Shown here piece after piece: positions 37,597 to 50,533 of a stretch of DNA of 64,000 bases (positions are counted from its first letter, which is position 1; every line of letters begins with the position of its first letter). The stretch is taken from the NCBI GenBank assembly GCA_029747585.1, contig JAPEVF010000089.1:1-64000 (forward strand), in the 5' to 3' direction. The translations under genes were made by a program, and so were the position numbers. The stretch is from Pleurotus djamor (Eukaryota; Basidiomycota; Agaricomycetes; Agaricales; Pleurotaceae). Below the pieces are notes generated by a model that saw nothing but the letters and a program-made list of their open reading frames with translations, made no database searches and had not been told where the DNA came from.

Positions 37597-39585
37597 ATGG
37601 ACTTTTGGTTCAAGCTGCCTCACTGTCGCACACCCACGACCAAAAACTTTGCCATGCTGCCCGGCGACCTATTGCTGGAGATCACTCGATTTCTCGATTC
37701 AAGACTGGATATGCTCAATCTCAGTCTGACAGTGCGTCTTCCCCACTGACAGCTGCCGTGTCACCAGATATTGACTTTTGCCCGTTTCCAGTCTCATCAG
37801 AGCTACGATTCTGTCACACCTGCGCTTTATTCATCCGTCTCTCTCAATTCATTCGGACAATGCGTCAAGACTCTCAACATGCTCTCTCAGCGACCAGATA
37901 TCGCGAGACACGTTCGGAGCCTGGCTATCCATCCAGAAGGGAAGCCAGGGAGCAACGCCCACAAGTGTCACGTCGGCCTTGCGTCTGAAGCAGTGCGCGA
38001 AATAGCTGCTTCCACGCACCTTGACGCTTTGTCTACCTTCGTTTGGGACGGAGATGAGCTTCCTGTAAATGACGACATGTGGTTCGCCCTTCGGATGTTG
38101 TGCGTCTGGGTCCACTTCAATGTCCCCTGCATCTCCCGCTGACCTCTGCCCTACCCCATATCCCTCGCTTCCGCTTCCAGCTGCCCTCGCCTCAAGTACA
38201 TCTACACAACTATTGGGTCCATCCTTCCTTGTGCGAATAGCCATGTGAGCCTCTCGGTTAACTCTTGCTTCAAAGCCCTTTGACCTTACGACTGATGTTT
38301 ATCAGCTCTTTGACTTCGTGGACCTGACAGGGTTCTCCCTGACCCTCAAATCGGGGTTCTTTGATAACCATGTTGACATGTTCCTCGATGAAGACCAACC
38401 CGCATCAAGAAAGTTTTGGGATATGCTCATCAACCGATGCCCGAACTTGGAGGAATTATCAATTGACGGCATCTCGACCCTTCCCACGGAAGCGCACAGT
38501 CTCGTCAAAGGCAGTTGGCCAAGGCTCCGCAAGCTCACCCTTGGGGATGTAACTATTGATTGGCAACCCACAACCGACCTCGACAAGCGTCCTTTTATCT
38601 CCTTCCTCGAGAAACATAATGCCCTTCGAAGCCTCAGTCTTTCGAGACATAATATCCAACCAAACTACTTCGCTGCGAACCCGGTTACCTTTTCCAACCT
38701 CACCGACTTTTCCGGTACCCTGGAGCAACTACAAGCTCTACCTCACCTTCATGCTTCGCTAAAATCGGTCACCTTCCGCGATCCCATGCAGACCCGGGAG
38801 TTAACGCCATTGGCCGTGGTTAGCGTGCTTCAGAGTATGACGGCACTCACTCACCTGCGCATATCCTTCGTGCTCCATTCTATGTACGACAGCGGATCCT
38901 TACTCCGTTCTCTCGTCCAATCATGTCCCCACCTTCGGCACCTCGATCTAACATGTGCGCATAAACCGTCATTCCACCTGGTACGTTTTTGGAATTTCCA
39001 CAATCAGTAACCATCTACTTTCCACTAATCACGGAACCTACCTCATAATTTTAGGATTCCTTCGCGAAGACCATACGAAGTTTTCCGAAACTCCGTTCGT
39101 TACATCTGACCATCGTCAAGTATCCTGGTGATGAAGACATCTCCGCCGGTGCCGCCCGGATAGCGTCGACCAATCCGCGATTGGAGGAGTTCACGTTGAA
39201 GTTTTTGCCGCCTAGGCATCCACTTCCTCTGCCATTCTCGCTTCCTATCCTTCAGATGATGCCCCCTTCAGAAGCTACGGGGACGTATGTGTTGACTTGT
39301 GATACGCATGGGCTACCCCACACTTTGACGGCCCATGAACATCGGAGGCGGTTTTGGCCGTGGGGGTTGGGAACTTCAGCGAGTACGAAGTCGTACACTC
39401 GGTATCTCAGGCCGCCTGGGTACCCGAATAAGGAGAGACCTAAGGGCGCGTGTCAGTTTATGGTGGACATGTTGTTTGAACGGTCGTCAGCGGGGGAAGA
39501 AATGAGGATGATTATGTTCTGTGCGATGCTCCTGGGACTGTCGTTCTGGGGCTTTCTGGTCAGTGCAAAGTATCGTGGCGTTTAA
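37597..39585 (+). CDS. F-box protein with leucine-rich-like repeats
   Basis: F-box at about residues 18-45 (FAMLPGDLLLEITRFLDSRLDMLNLSLT), expected to bind Skp1 in an SCF ubiquitin ligase. The rest has degenerate LRR-like units: CPNLEELSIDGISTLP, WPRLRKLTLGDVTI, NALRSLSLSRHNI, ALTHLRISFVLH, CPHLRHLDLTCAH, FPKLRSLHLTIVK. These presumably bind a substrate. At least three introns (after LSLT, after WFALRM, after HKPSFHL) join in frame with the neighbouring exons. Unusually, the C-terminus ends in a hydrophobic helix (MIMFCAMLLGLSFWGFLV), suggesting a membrane tail. Such F-box genes are expanded and fast-evolving in mushrooms; no specific substrate can be named. Confidence 0.82.
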
Positions 39586-39908
39586 TCTGCTTTCCTTGCG
39601 TTTCAAAAAGGAGAAGAAGTAACTTAATAGCTATCTTATTAGAACGATTTCCCTCCCTTTTATACCATGCTATCTCTTTGTATACTGTAGAACTTACCCC
39701 ACCAATTAGCGGCTCTCGTGTCATTATTAAATATACCATGTAGCTCTGTATAACATATATCCAGACACTCTGTAATTGTGTTGTTAGCCTCTTGAATACT
39801 TACCTACTCCAACTCGTCGTGACCGTCAGCTTCTGAATCGGCAACGTTGCACTCAGGAGCGATTTCAGGGGAACTTAACCTTCGCGTCGATCACGTGTCG
39901 ACAACCTG
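39586..39908. other. Intergenic region
   Basis: About 320 bases between two plus-strand genes. No gene is seen. Confidence 0.5.
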
Positions 39909-41661
39909 ATGTCACTCTCCCTCCGGCCATGGCTTCGTGCTAGCCTTTGCATACGCACCGCTCGCCCTCGTCTCTACTCCTCCTCTGCACCCCGTCATTA
40001 CAGTCTCGCTGAAAAATCTCTCCACGCTGACTCGGATGCTACGTCCAAGTTGGAATTACCGCCATTGACCGAATGGCGGAAACACTTTCGGAACGACAGT
40101 GTTATTACACGCGACCGTGTGTCGGTGAAAAAACCGCAGACGGCGGATATGATTGCTGAAGGATTTGTACCCGAGGGCTCGGAGGGGAAGGTTATCATTG
40201 AAGCCTACCCTGGTAAGTTTGGCTTTTTCTCTCTCGGAACGAGGTTGTGAAGACTGACGGATGCCGACGTTGTAGGTCCTGGTGCGCTGACGCGTGCGTT
40301 GATGAAGTTGCCCAAGTCTCGTATCAACAAAATTATCGTTTTGGAGGATTATGAACCGTATTTGGAGTATTTGAGGGTGTGTTCTTGGTTTCTTTTGTGT
40401 CTCTTGGCATTTCTGTGTTGACGAAGATGTTCTTTTAGCCATTGGAAGCTGCTGACCCTCGAGTCACGGTTATACCGAAACCTGGATACTCTTGGGACTC
40501 GTATGAAGTCATTCAAGAACATGGACTTTTGGACGACGTGAAGACTTTGGATTGGAGTGCTGGTGGTTAGTTGACTTTCCTTTTTCCATCTCTAGACCCA
40601 GTTAACTTGTGGTCTTTCAGTGCACCCTCAGCTGCAATTTATCACGCACTTTCCATTGAACATCCATGGCGAGCAACTCCTCGCACAGTTTCTTCGCGGT
40701 ATCCCAGACCACCAGTGGCTATTCAAATATGGGCGCATCCCTCTAAGCTTCCTTTTAAGCGAATATGTATGGCAGGTCGGTACATCATTCACGCTGAAAC
40801 CCCCTCTCTCTTCACTTCACCCATCGCTTACTTCTCTGCTCCTCCCCCACCCGATCCTTCCATCATGTTTACGCTTATATTTACGTTTACGTTGAATGTG
40901 GATGTGGATCGTCGTTTAGAGACTCAATGCCGGCCCACAATCCCGTACCCGATGCAAACTCAGTCTAATCGCGGCAGCCGTAGCTCAATACGATTTCGCC
41001 GTTCCTACAGCTGCTTTATCGCCTTTTGCAACGCATTTCCATCCGAAACCATCTACACCATTGACATCTGGCCCACGACATCATAATAAAGCTGAAAACC
41101 GCAAAGTCGGGATGCCATTCCAGGCTATCAACGTTACGCCTCTCGCTCATCCTGTGAGTTCGCTTATTTCTCTTTGGTTATTGTTTGCACTGACAAGCGG
41201 GAACGAAATTTGTTTCGAAGGCTATTCAGCCGAGGCTCCTTGACAAGTGGGATTTCTGCCTCCGTCGGCTATTCGTCCTCAAATCGAAACCGCTAAAACA
41301 GGCTATTTCGTAAGTTTTAGCTCGCGCATCACTGGTTCGGCGTAGGGTTATTGACCAAGCGACGTTTCTGTGTTTCCTTTTTGTTGTTGTTTAGCGCATT
41401 GGCTCCGGGCGCACAAGTGCTGTTGAAGAAGCTTGAAAGTACAGATATCCCGCCTGAAGACCGCGTCAATGTTAAGACGGAAGTTCGGAAGTTGAGTGTC
41501 GATGATTGGGCGAAGATCATCAAGGCGTTTGACGAATGGCCATTCGCTCCTGAGGTCAGTCTCCTTTCCCTGTTTTCCCAAAACGCTTGTCGCTTACACT
41601 ATTGGTCTAGGATTTGGCCATAGCCGATTCCTTCTCGGCAGACAGGGAGAAGAGCATGTAA
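39909..41661 (+). CDS. MTF1: Mitochondrial transcription factor B / Mtf1-like (rRNA dimethyladenosine transferase fold)
   Basis: Protein of the KsgA/TFB/Mtf1 family: in mitochondria it either assists RNA polymerase at promoters or dimethylates small-subunit rRNA. The N-terminus is basic and import-like (LRPWLRASLCIRTARPRLYSSSAP). SAM-fold pieces: KVIIEAYPGPGALTRALMKLP (motif I, here EAYPGPG), NKIIVLEDYEPYLEYLR, LQFITHFPLNIHGEQLLAQFL, and after a 142-nt intron CKLSLIAAAVAQYDF. The C-terminal part is NVTPLAHP, DKWDFCLRRLFVLKSKPLKQAI and LSVDDWAKIIKAFDEWPFAPEDLA. The canonical NPPY-like catalytic motif is replaced by THFPLN, which favours Mtf1 rather than an active methylase. About seven exons. 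Convergent with CTF4, stops 123 nt apart. Confidence 0.8.
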
Positions 41662-41784
41662 TACATATATTAAAAATGCGTCTAATGAGATATAGCTATG
41701 AATATGCAAGATACAGCGTGGACAACCAGCAAGCGAAAAACAAGACAAACACAATTAATGCGAGGACTTCTGACCTACTCAGGA

Positions 41785-44700
41785 TTAACTCGCATCTTCG
41801 AGTTGTGTGTCTCCCAACGGAGGCCAATCGGGCGAACGCGATCGCTCTTGGGAATCATCCGCCGGAGGTGATTCTCCTACCAATATCGTCGCTTGGGAGT
41901 CCAATCCTTGCGAGTCATCGGTCATGGTAATGTCAGTTTGCTGCGAGGCAGTTGTATCGGATTTGGACTTGATCTTCAGTCCAGCGTCCATGAGGGTGCG
42001 CACTTTCGTCGTCCCGGAACTCGACTTCGAAACCTTGTCCTTTGGCTTTGCAAATGGTTCTGTATAGAGGTTGACCCGGTGAGATATGTATATCCGAACG
42101 ACTGAGATGAACGAACGTACTTTTGGGTTTCACAGCGGACTCGGCGGCATCAACTCTGTCGAAGAAGCTCTCACTCTTCTGTACAGGCTTGCTATCCCCC
42201 TTCCTCGCGAAAGGATTCCGATTGTTATCTTGATTGGGCTTCTTCGCGAAGGGATTGATTTCTAGAATCCAAGTCAATGAGTGTCACCCTAGGGCTACTT
42301 GATGACCAGACAAACTTTGCTTTGGTGGCGGAGGCGGTATGTCAAACCCATCTGAATCTTCTATCCGCTTGCGCTTTCCATCGGCTGAAGAACTACTCTC
42401 TGGAAGATCGGAGGGCTCATCCCAAGAGGATGGGACCGACTCTCTAGGAACAGCCGACGAAAATCTGGTGCGCTCAATCGAAACAGAGGCAGGTGCCAGA
42501 GCAGGGCGGTGTATAGCCGGCGGAGGCGCAGAGCTCTGGAAAGGTTTTCGAGCGCCGTAGGTGTCCTTCTCGATGATCGTCTTGGGCATGGGTTCCCTGC
42601 GCAGCCAATTATTCCGCTTGTCTCGCCTGACTTCATTCCGAGAATCCAGATCGTCTTCTAATTCTTCCTTGAGAACACCAAGTTTCTCTTTCATCCCGAT
42701 GAGTGTATAGTAGTCTGCTAGTGTGATTGCAGCACCGATCGCTGTGGAAAAGTGTAACATTTTGGCGACTTCGATAACGCGAGGATAGTTTCCCGATTTC
42801 ATAGCAGCTTGTATTATATGGAGGAGAAGCTTGTCGACAGCTGTTTCACGTACGCTTAGCTCATTCGTGGTTAATTCGTCTTCAAGTTGATCGTATTCCA
42901 TGTCGATCAGCATGAGTTCGCGTTGGATTCTAGGGAACATGATCATCAGACTGGTGTTCGGGGAGTCGAAGAAATACGGACCGCTCCGCATGGGTGTCTT
43001 CACCACGGAAGGGCATAGTAATCGGTAATTCTTGAATAAGCGGACGAGGGAACCCAGGATGCGTTTGTCGGCCCTACAAATGAGCTTCAGCATACCTTGC
43101 AGCAGAAACAAACTTTGCTACACACCTTCAAAATGAGGCACACGAACGTACTCCCATCAACACCAACAGGCCAGTACGATTCGTCTTTGCCTTTGCGACG
43201 TTCCAAGAGGTTCGTATCGAGTATTCTCGTCCATGAACCGTGATGAGGTATCCGGTACTTCGTCAATATGTGGAGTCTTCCTGTACTATCATAGATGGCC
43301 GGAGCCTTTGGGTAAATTAGATCTTTTGCGAAGCGTTAAAACCACGATGCTTACTCCTCCACTAGTAATGCCAACCCATTTCAAAGTATGACCTTTGGGG
43401 ACAGGGAGTAGCCCTCGCTGACGCACACTAAAATCATCGAAATTGATGAGTGAAAAGGCCAAGTTTTGAGAACCTAAAACACCCAGTTAGTACCACACGA
43501 GACGTCGAATGAAAAGCAAGCCTACCATCAATCGTCGTCGATCCCGCTCGATGAACAACGAACACCCATTCGTTTCCAGCAGCCATAGTGACATAATCGC
43601 CTTCCAAAGCCAATATCCGTCGTTCCAATCCAGTCCCACTCAAAAACGTCAAATCACCTTCACTCGTCGCGATAACGACGTTCCCGAGACTCTCGAGATC
43701 GTGATCCAAGGCCTGTGCTTGCGCTAGACTTCGGGCAGGTTCCGAGCCACCAGCAGCTATGCCGATGACACGGATACCTTCGCCTGTAATTTTATAAGTC
43801 CATTCTGATCGAGCAGCCCATGTACCGTAGGGAGTGTATTTTACATGGGCTGGGTGATCGTTCTCCGGTTGACAAGCAAACAAAGCACCTCGTTCACCTA
43901 TCCCGAGAGTGAGCAACGGCAAAGAGTCTCCGGTGAATTGAAACATACCAAGATAGCCTAGGTTGTACTTGTACATGTCATTGAAGTGGAAGTTCTTGCG
44001 CATAGAACGGTCGAAAAATTCAACATTGACGATGTGGTGAATGTCCTGGTCAGTAACTTCGATAACGCCGACCGTATTATGGGCTAACATGTAGGGTGAG
44101 CCTTAGGTTTAGCCAAAACAGTTGAGCGCATCGGGAGACACCAACCTAAATAGCGTTTCTTGTTCTCCATTGGCGTAGAACCGGGTTGGAATGGGGGTTG
44201 AGCCTTGGTGATACTAACTACAGAGCCGTGAGAGGATCGTTTAAAGGCGCAGGCAACGACATACCCATTTCCTTAACATATCCTCGAGTTTCCGGGACCT
44301 CAGCGGGTTCATCGTCCTGAACCCCGCCACCAAGGTCATCGATAATCCAATCATCCCCGTCACCCATGCCCTGTATATCATCAACAACTCCGCCATCTAA
44401 GACATCGTCAATCGTTGTGTCGTCACCGAAGAGCGAAAATTCCTTTGGTGCTTTGACTGGGAGAGTCGTGGTTGAGGCGGCCCTCGATGATTTAATGGGA
44501 TCTGGAAACGAGCTCGGAATGGGTTCAGGCCAGCGGAAGAAGACACCATCGGAATCTGTCCAAACGAGGAGGTTTCGAGTGGGAGAGAAGTGCAGTTCGG
44601 TTACAGTGGCGCCTGCAGATCCAGCCTGTCTGAACGGGAGGTGAGAAAACAAAGAAAACAGGTTATTAATGCCTAACATACGAAGCAATAACGCGTCTGG

Positions 44701-45817
44701 TCTGAGTAGACCATACGAAGACCTTCCCTTGGACAGCCGAAGCCATGTAGACACCGTTCGGGGAAACAGCGATAGCAGTCACCGCGCCAGTGACCTCTCC
44801 GTCCTGGTATGTAGAGGTTTTGGCCCAATCTGAACGAGAAATAGTGATTATTTCTGGCAGAAGGAAACGTGAATTTTGATACAGAATCTGAGTATATGTT
44901 ACGCTCACCGTGGTTCCTGGAAGCTACAAAGAAATATTGGCCAGATGGGTGCCAGACAGCAGCGCAGTTATGGAGAAATTCAGGTGCACTTGAAAATCAA
45001 TGAATGAGGTCGCTATGGAAAGCATTCATCACTAGCACGCACGTCGAATCTATGACTGTCGGTATTATTCCATCAAGCGTCTTGACGAGTTTCGGAGTTG
45101 TGGTAGAAACATCCCAAGCAAGGATTTTTCCATCCGAGCCACAGGTTGTCTACACATACCCATGAGTAAGTCATTTCACTTCGTCAGACATGAACTTGCC
45201 AATAGTTCTCCTGAGGGATGCCAACTTGCGCTACGAAGTCCTCGCGTATGACCTTCCAAGATGGATACCTGCATTATATCCTCTATATCCACCACCTTAG
45301 CAGATATCTCACTAACATGAAGGCTTCTTAAACCTGATATCTTCTGCGAAACTAAAGGACACTCACTCGGACGCGACGGCAACTCGTTTGCCCTTGGGAT
45401 CAATGGCCAAGCAGCGTATAGGAACTCCTTTGGCAGTGGTGACCAGTCCATCAATTTCGCCCTTGTCCTTCACGTATCTTCTCACTTCTGAATCCTCACT
45501 GCCGGACACCCAATAGTCATGCTAGTCCAACGTCAGACACGCTATGGTTACCAGCAATCTGGCTAGACACTCACCGCCACTGCAACGGCCATAACCCCAC
45601 CCTCAGCATCAGCAGCTGTATCTGGTTCATGATCCAAGCCCGCATCCAAGTCCCATATTCGAACTATACAGTCTTGACCCCCAGTAAACGCTCGTCTGTA
45701 AAAGTCGTTTAGTTAACTGCGTCACCAATGACAAATCATTTCGTGCCTTCCGTCCGGCGAAAGCGCGACACAAGTGTGTCCGAGCCCGTGCGAGGGATTT
45801 GAGAGGACTTTGGCCAT
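41785..45817 (-). CDS. CTF4: Ctf4/Mcl1 (WDHD1), replisome adaptor
   Basis: Ctf4 trimers link the CMG helicase to polymerase alpha and cohesion factors. The N-terminal half has WD40 repeats: [96 protein letters not shown] central acidic linker ([17 protein letters not shown]) leads to the Mcl1/SepB middle beta-propeller ([54 protein letters not shown]). A helical bundle follows ([44 protein letters not shown]). The C-terminus is a charged, disordered tail with NPFAKK and NPFARK repeats. About ten exons. The start ATG at 45817 gives [15 protein letters not shown]. Head-to-head with TAF12. Confidence 0.88.
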
Positions 45818-45952
45818 AGTGGTGGATGAGAAGGACGTGTCGCGTCAGTGGGACAATGAAGTTCAGCGACGCGCCCTGTCACGCGCAGGTTACAATTGAG
45901 TCACACTCGATGTGACACGGCCACATTGTGTCTCTCGTCATCGTCGTCCACG
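45818..45952. promoter_or_regulatory. Bidirectional CTF4/TAF12 promoter with CGCG motifs
   Basis: Only 135 nt separate the two start codons. The interval contains TCGCGT at 45840-45845 (an MCB variant; ACGCGA on the CTF4 strand) and two ACGCGC motifs near 45869 and 45881. The compactness implies a shared promoter, and the CGCG motifs suggest G1/S input for CTF4; both are inferences. Confidence 0.5.
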
Positions 45953-47418
45953 ATGTCCAACGCAGCCAATCAACCGACGGCCAATGCTGCAGCTTCGTCT
46001 AGCTCAGCTCAGCCTGCTCAGGCGCAACAGGCAGCGCAACCTGTCGGCAACGCCAGTGCAGTCAACATCGTCCAAGCTCTCAGCAGCCTCCTTCGCAGCA
46101 GAACAGGAGAACCCGTGGCCAACGAACAGATCACGCAAGCCCTCATAAGCAACATGTCCTACCTGCATGAGCTGGCAAAAAATGGAAAGCTGGATCAGAA
46201 TCAAATCCTCCAGGTAGTCGTAATTACTGGATATGTTCTAACCAGTTCAGCCCGCAAATGCTGATAAAACGGTCTTGTTTGAAATCAATAGCTAAAGGCA
46301 TATGCCGACCAAAGTCGAACGGCTAAACAACCTGCTGCAAGCACAAGTGTCAGTCAAAGAACTCTTATGTCTCCCGTTCACGTGTGGCTGACTCGTGGTG
46401 TTGCTTCCTTGAACCTTGAACCATCCCTTTGTCCCTCCGTTCCCTACGACTCTACTGCGCCCGAAATCGTGCTGCGATGCCTGGACTCTTATCTTTTCAG
46501 AACAATGCAGCAGCCTCTTCATCATCAACACCAGCTGCGGCTAGCCATCAGGCGGCGACCACTGCTTCACAGCAAGCAGCTGCCTTCAAAGGCACCGAGG
46601 CCGCTGCCCCGCTGTTGTCTTCCTTGTCTTCTACTTCAGGAGAAGTCTACTACATCAATCCTACTTTGAACACAACAAATCCAGGTCCAGTCGCATGGGC
46701 TAGCGCTCAGCAAGGCAGACCTACTTTAACTGGTGGTATTGCTGGCGGCAGGGTGTCTGGTAAGAGTCACTTCCCTCCTCTCCCTCGATGCCTCAATACC
46801 GACAATTTCCTAAACCGATATCAACAGGTACACCTGCCCAGATAGCTCGCCAACCAGATGACCCAACACTTCTCACCGTGGATGAGCATCGCAATAGAAG
46901 GAAGACAACACCTGGGGACCAAAGCATGCGTCGGTCTATCCAGGATTTGGTAGCTAGCATAGACCCCAACGTCAAAATAGAGCCAGAAGTCGAGGATGTA
47001 TGTTTTTGCTTTGCCCTCACTGACAACGGGCACCAACTCAAGCTCCTTCTTCAGCTGCTCCTGAATATCGCCGATGAGTTCATAGACTCAGTGACGACCT
47101 TTGCTTGCAGACTCGCTAAGCACCGCGGCAGCGATTCCTTGGAGGTTCGCGACCTTCAACTCCATCTTGGTAAATCCCCTTCCGCCCCATGTTTAATTGA
47201 ACGCTCATGGCTCCCCCCTTTGCGCCACAGAACGTAATCACAACATCAGGATACCCGGCTTCGCCTCCGACGAAACGAGACTGTCCTTGTCTCAGTCAGG
47301 TGTCGGACCTACCCCCGCGCTGAACCCGAAGAAAACCGCTCAAGGTACCCAGTCGAGTTTGCGGAACCATCGTATAGCCCAGGTTCAGCAAGCAAAGCGT
47401 GAGGCGAAGATGTCCTAG
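45953..47418 (+). CDS. TAF12: TFIID/SAGA subunit TAF12
   Basis: Histone-fold subunit shared by TFIID and SAGA. The N-terminus is Ala/Ser/Gln-rich ([18 protein letters not shown]), with helical [18 protein letters not shown] and [23 protein letters not shown]. The middle is low complexity ([19 protein letters not shown]). The TAF12 histone fold near the C-terminus is [21 protein letters not shown], then across a splice [49 protein letters not shown]. The tail is basic ([15 protein letters not shown]). About six exons of 50-150-nt spacing. ATG 45953 is the first in frame. Ends 125 nt before the convergent monooxygenase stop. Confidence 0.87.
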
Positions 47419-47543
47419 ATGCGCCCCCGTATTACTGTTGCACTGTTTCGTTTTATCGCGTTGCTCTCCTCGTATTTTAGGCTCACTACACACTCGCATT
47501 GTATCATCTGTCACTACGGACGGCTTAATTGTATTCCTAATGA

Positions 47544-50041
47544 TCAGGACTTGTATCGAGGGCCGAATATCCCTTCTTCAATAGCCTTGATCTGTAAAGC
47601 AACATGCTTCGAATAGAACCGACAGAGGGCCAGATTGCCTATTTCATTAGGCTAAGCGAACGGACTTCCAGCTTCAAGAGTGAAGGAAAAGACATACCCA
47701 TCATGTACCACATGTTCGGGACACCAATGTCTCTCCACGCTCCGTTGATCTCCCCCTCTTCGTTCAACCCCCAAATAGGCCCGATCTTACTAGCCGTTTC
47801 CTCATCACAGAGCGTTCGAACCGCTTCACGAGTTTCTCCTAGCCTGTTTGTGTATAGAGTCACTACCACAACACCAGAGGGAGAATGAATGAAGCGGGAT
47901 AGAAAACGGCAACGTACCCCGTAGCGAAAATGACCACATCTGCAGGGAGCTCACTACCATCATCAAACTTGACACCAGTCTTCGTGAACCGTTCGATTTG
48001 GCAGCCATTCTTCAATTTGATCTTTCCATCTATGATGAGCTGACTCGCGCCGACGTCTACAAGCAGCAGTGAACTGTCAGGCTCTTATGGGAGGAAGTGA
48101 AAGCAAAGAAAATTTAGTCACCAATGTAATACCCGCCAGCTTTACTCCAAGCCAACAACCCAAATCCAGAGTCGTTGTAACCGAAATTGAGCTTGAAGCC
48201 GACGCGTTTAAGACCGTCCAATAGTTCTCTTGATGGAGCGATTGAGGGTGAATGAGTGAGTCAGGTACGATGAGACTTGCAAATGGTTGAAACGAGACTC
48301 ACTTGTCTCCTTCTGCGATGAGACCAGCGGACCGAGCGTTGAAGTCTGGGGTGAAAGCGAGCGGGAACGAAGCGTTGATCCTATCGGCGACGTCCACCNG
48401 GGGGGGCATCTTCTGAGTACAGACCTGGTCGAGATGTTAGTCGTTGACTATTTGAGCCGTTCGATAAATGGTAGTCGATTTACCTCCCATAAGGTATTTC
48501 CATCCATTCTTGGCGGACATGATGTACGTAGAGCTTCGTTGAAACATTGTCACGTCTGGGGAAAGAGAAACGGCACGGTGAATGAATCTGGAAGTTCGGC
48601 TATCCAGATATTTCAAATGCTCACCAACACCGTGTTCGTAGTAATCAGTGCAGATATCGTGTGCTTCGTCGCCAATGAGTCCGATGTAATGTTTCCCCAA
48701 ATCACTACGAACACTCACAAGAAGTGCACGCTCCAACGACAAGTACTTTCTTCCCAATATGATCTGAAGCCTTCTTATGCTTTGTGGAATGTAAGATTTG
48801 TCCTTGAAACTCGTCCTGAGGAACCCATTTTGGGATACAGAAACAACGGATAGACGTCGTGTAAAAACGCACCATTCCAGGGTATTGTGGAGGATGCTGA
48901 TCCCCAGAGCCAAGTCCAGTAGCGAATACGACGTGGTTGACGGTAAAACTCCTCGTGATGCCATCAGGCTTGAGCACCGTGACATTCCACTTTCCATTCG
49001 TAGTGTCTTTCGTGACCTTCCGCACTGAGGTAGACGTCCAAACATTGACTTCCATAGCGTCTGCATAGTTTTCGAGCCAATTTGCTAACTGTATTCGAGA
49101 TGAAGTTATAGTCACGTTGCATCAAAGAAGACTGACCTTTTTGGCAGGCGCGTACACAGGCCATGTCGGAGGGAAACTAAAAATAAGTTGAAGATTGGTG
49201 GTTCATGTTCCGGGACGAACTTGACAAGAAAGACCTACGGAAGATAAGGCATATGATCGTACCCTGAAGCACAGATTAATCCCTCACAAAGAATCGGAGG
49301 CTTCAGGATCGAAAACTTACAGACGGGATCGTGTAGACAGAGGGCATCATACCGATTTCTCCAATTGTCGCCAATCCTAGAGTTGCGTTCGATGACTAGG
49401 TTGCTGATGCCCAGACATTTCAAGCGGGCCGCTAGTTCCAGACCACTCTGTCCTCCTCCAACTATCAAGACTGTTGGGTTCTTGCCCTCGAACGCGAGTT
49501 CCTGCCGGCGATCGTCTTCCCATTTCCCGTGGTTGGGAGCTGGGTCACGACGTGGCCCCAAGTTCTCGGGATATCCTTTGAGGTCCTCGAGGTTGGTAAA
49601 GACGGTGTGCGCTTTCCACTCGCCGTTGACAGTTGGCACTAAACGAAAGATACCCGATGCAAGTCCCACATCGGTCTCAAAGTTGAAGTATGCCTGAATC
49701 CATGCAAGGTCCGGATAAGGTTGCTGGAGCGCTGCGCTACCTTGCTTGAACGTGAGATTGCGAGGGTTCGCAACTTCTAGGCGATCCTTCAGAAATGTCT
49801 GTATCTTTGCTTTGCCAATGAGACTACGAAAGTCCCAGGTAAGAATGAGAAGATCGCGCCAGACAGAGTCCTCGATGAGCAATGCAGTAATCTTCTCTAC
49901 CTGCTTAGCTTCGACAGCAGAGGTAAATGAACCGAACCAAGCTTGTGCTACTTTCTCGGAGTCGACGCGATTGTCTAGGTTAGCCCCCAGCCTGTCGAGG
50001 GTTGGTAGAGGCGCGATGGTCAGACCAGGAACTTGAGACAT
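47544..50041 (-). CDS. NTF2-like / flavin-containing monooxygenase (copy 1)
   Basis: NADPH- and FAD-dependent monooxygenase of the FMO/YUCCA-like group, with an N-terminal NTF2-like domain (residues about 20-165: VAQAWFGSFTSAVEAKQVEKI, EDSVWRDLLILTWDFRSLIG). FAD Rossmann motif TVLIVGGGQSGLELAARL, RIGDNWRNRYDALCLHDPV, the FMO-type FxGxxxH signature FQGQILHSTKH, and NADPH-type VLVVGACTSAHDICTDYY. Then DVTMFQRSST, DVGASQLIIDGKIKLK, PADVVIFATG, WGLNEEGEINGAWRDIGVPNMWYM and the end NLALCRFYSKHVALQIKAIEEGIFG. Around 12 short introns. The N at 48400 lies in a coding exon, and dropping it restores APPVDVADRI. Substrate unknown. A related copy lies at 52.8 kb in opposite orientation. Confidence 0.85.
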
Positions 50042-50533
50042 TTGAGACAACGGGGACAGATGAGAATGATAGCCGGTTCCATTTTATACTTTTCTGCGCA
50101 GGAAAGTCAAATTCACCCAAGGTCATGGGTTTGGTTGAAACTTGGGAAAGTTCGAGCAGTATGACGTCGCGCGTCGTTTGTTTTGAAGCGAGTCAGTTGC
50201 CAAATAGGGACGGAGCGACGGGAACAACGACGATCATCGAACTGCGCAGTAAACCAAAAAAGTTGAGTCGCGTCTTGTAAAAGTAATTGCTCAAGTCAAA
50301 GCTGCTGGTGTTTCCTCGGCCACGGGTTCCTTCTTTAGAGTTCGAGTCAGGGTTGACCTCGATGGGATGATTGGCGCCTTCGAAGTCTCTTTGTTGCTGC
50401 TGCCCTTTGTGGCTTCGAGCCGTAGCGTTCCGCAGCAGCGACCGGTCTTGCACGTCGGTATATGTCATTGGCTGGACATAGATCGCTCTGAACACCATCC
50501 ACGTTCCCTGCCTCTTTGCCCTCGACGTCCACC
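50042..50533. other. Divergent promoter region
   Basis: About 490 bases between the divergent monooxygenase and 7-TM genes. No gene is seen. Confidence 0.5.
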
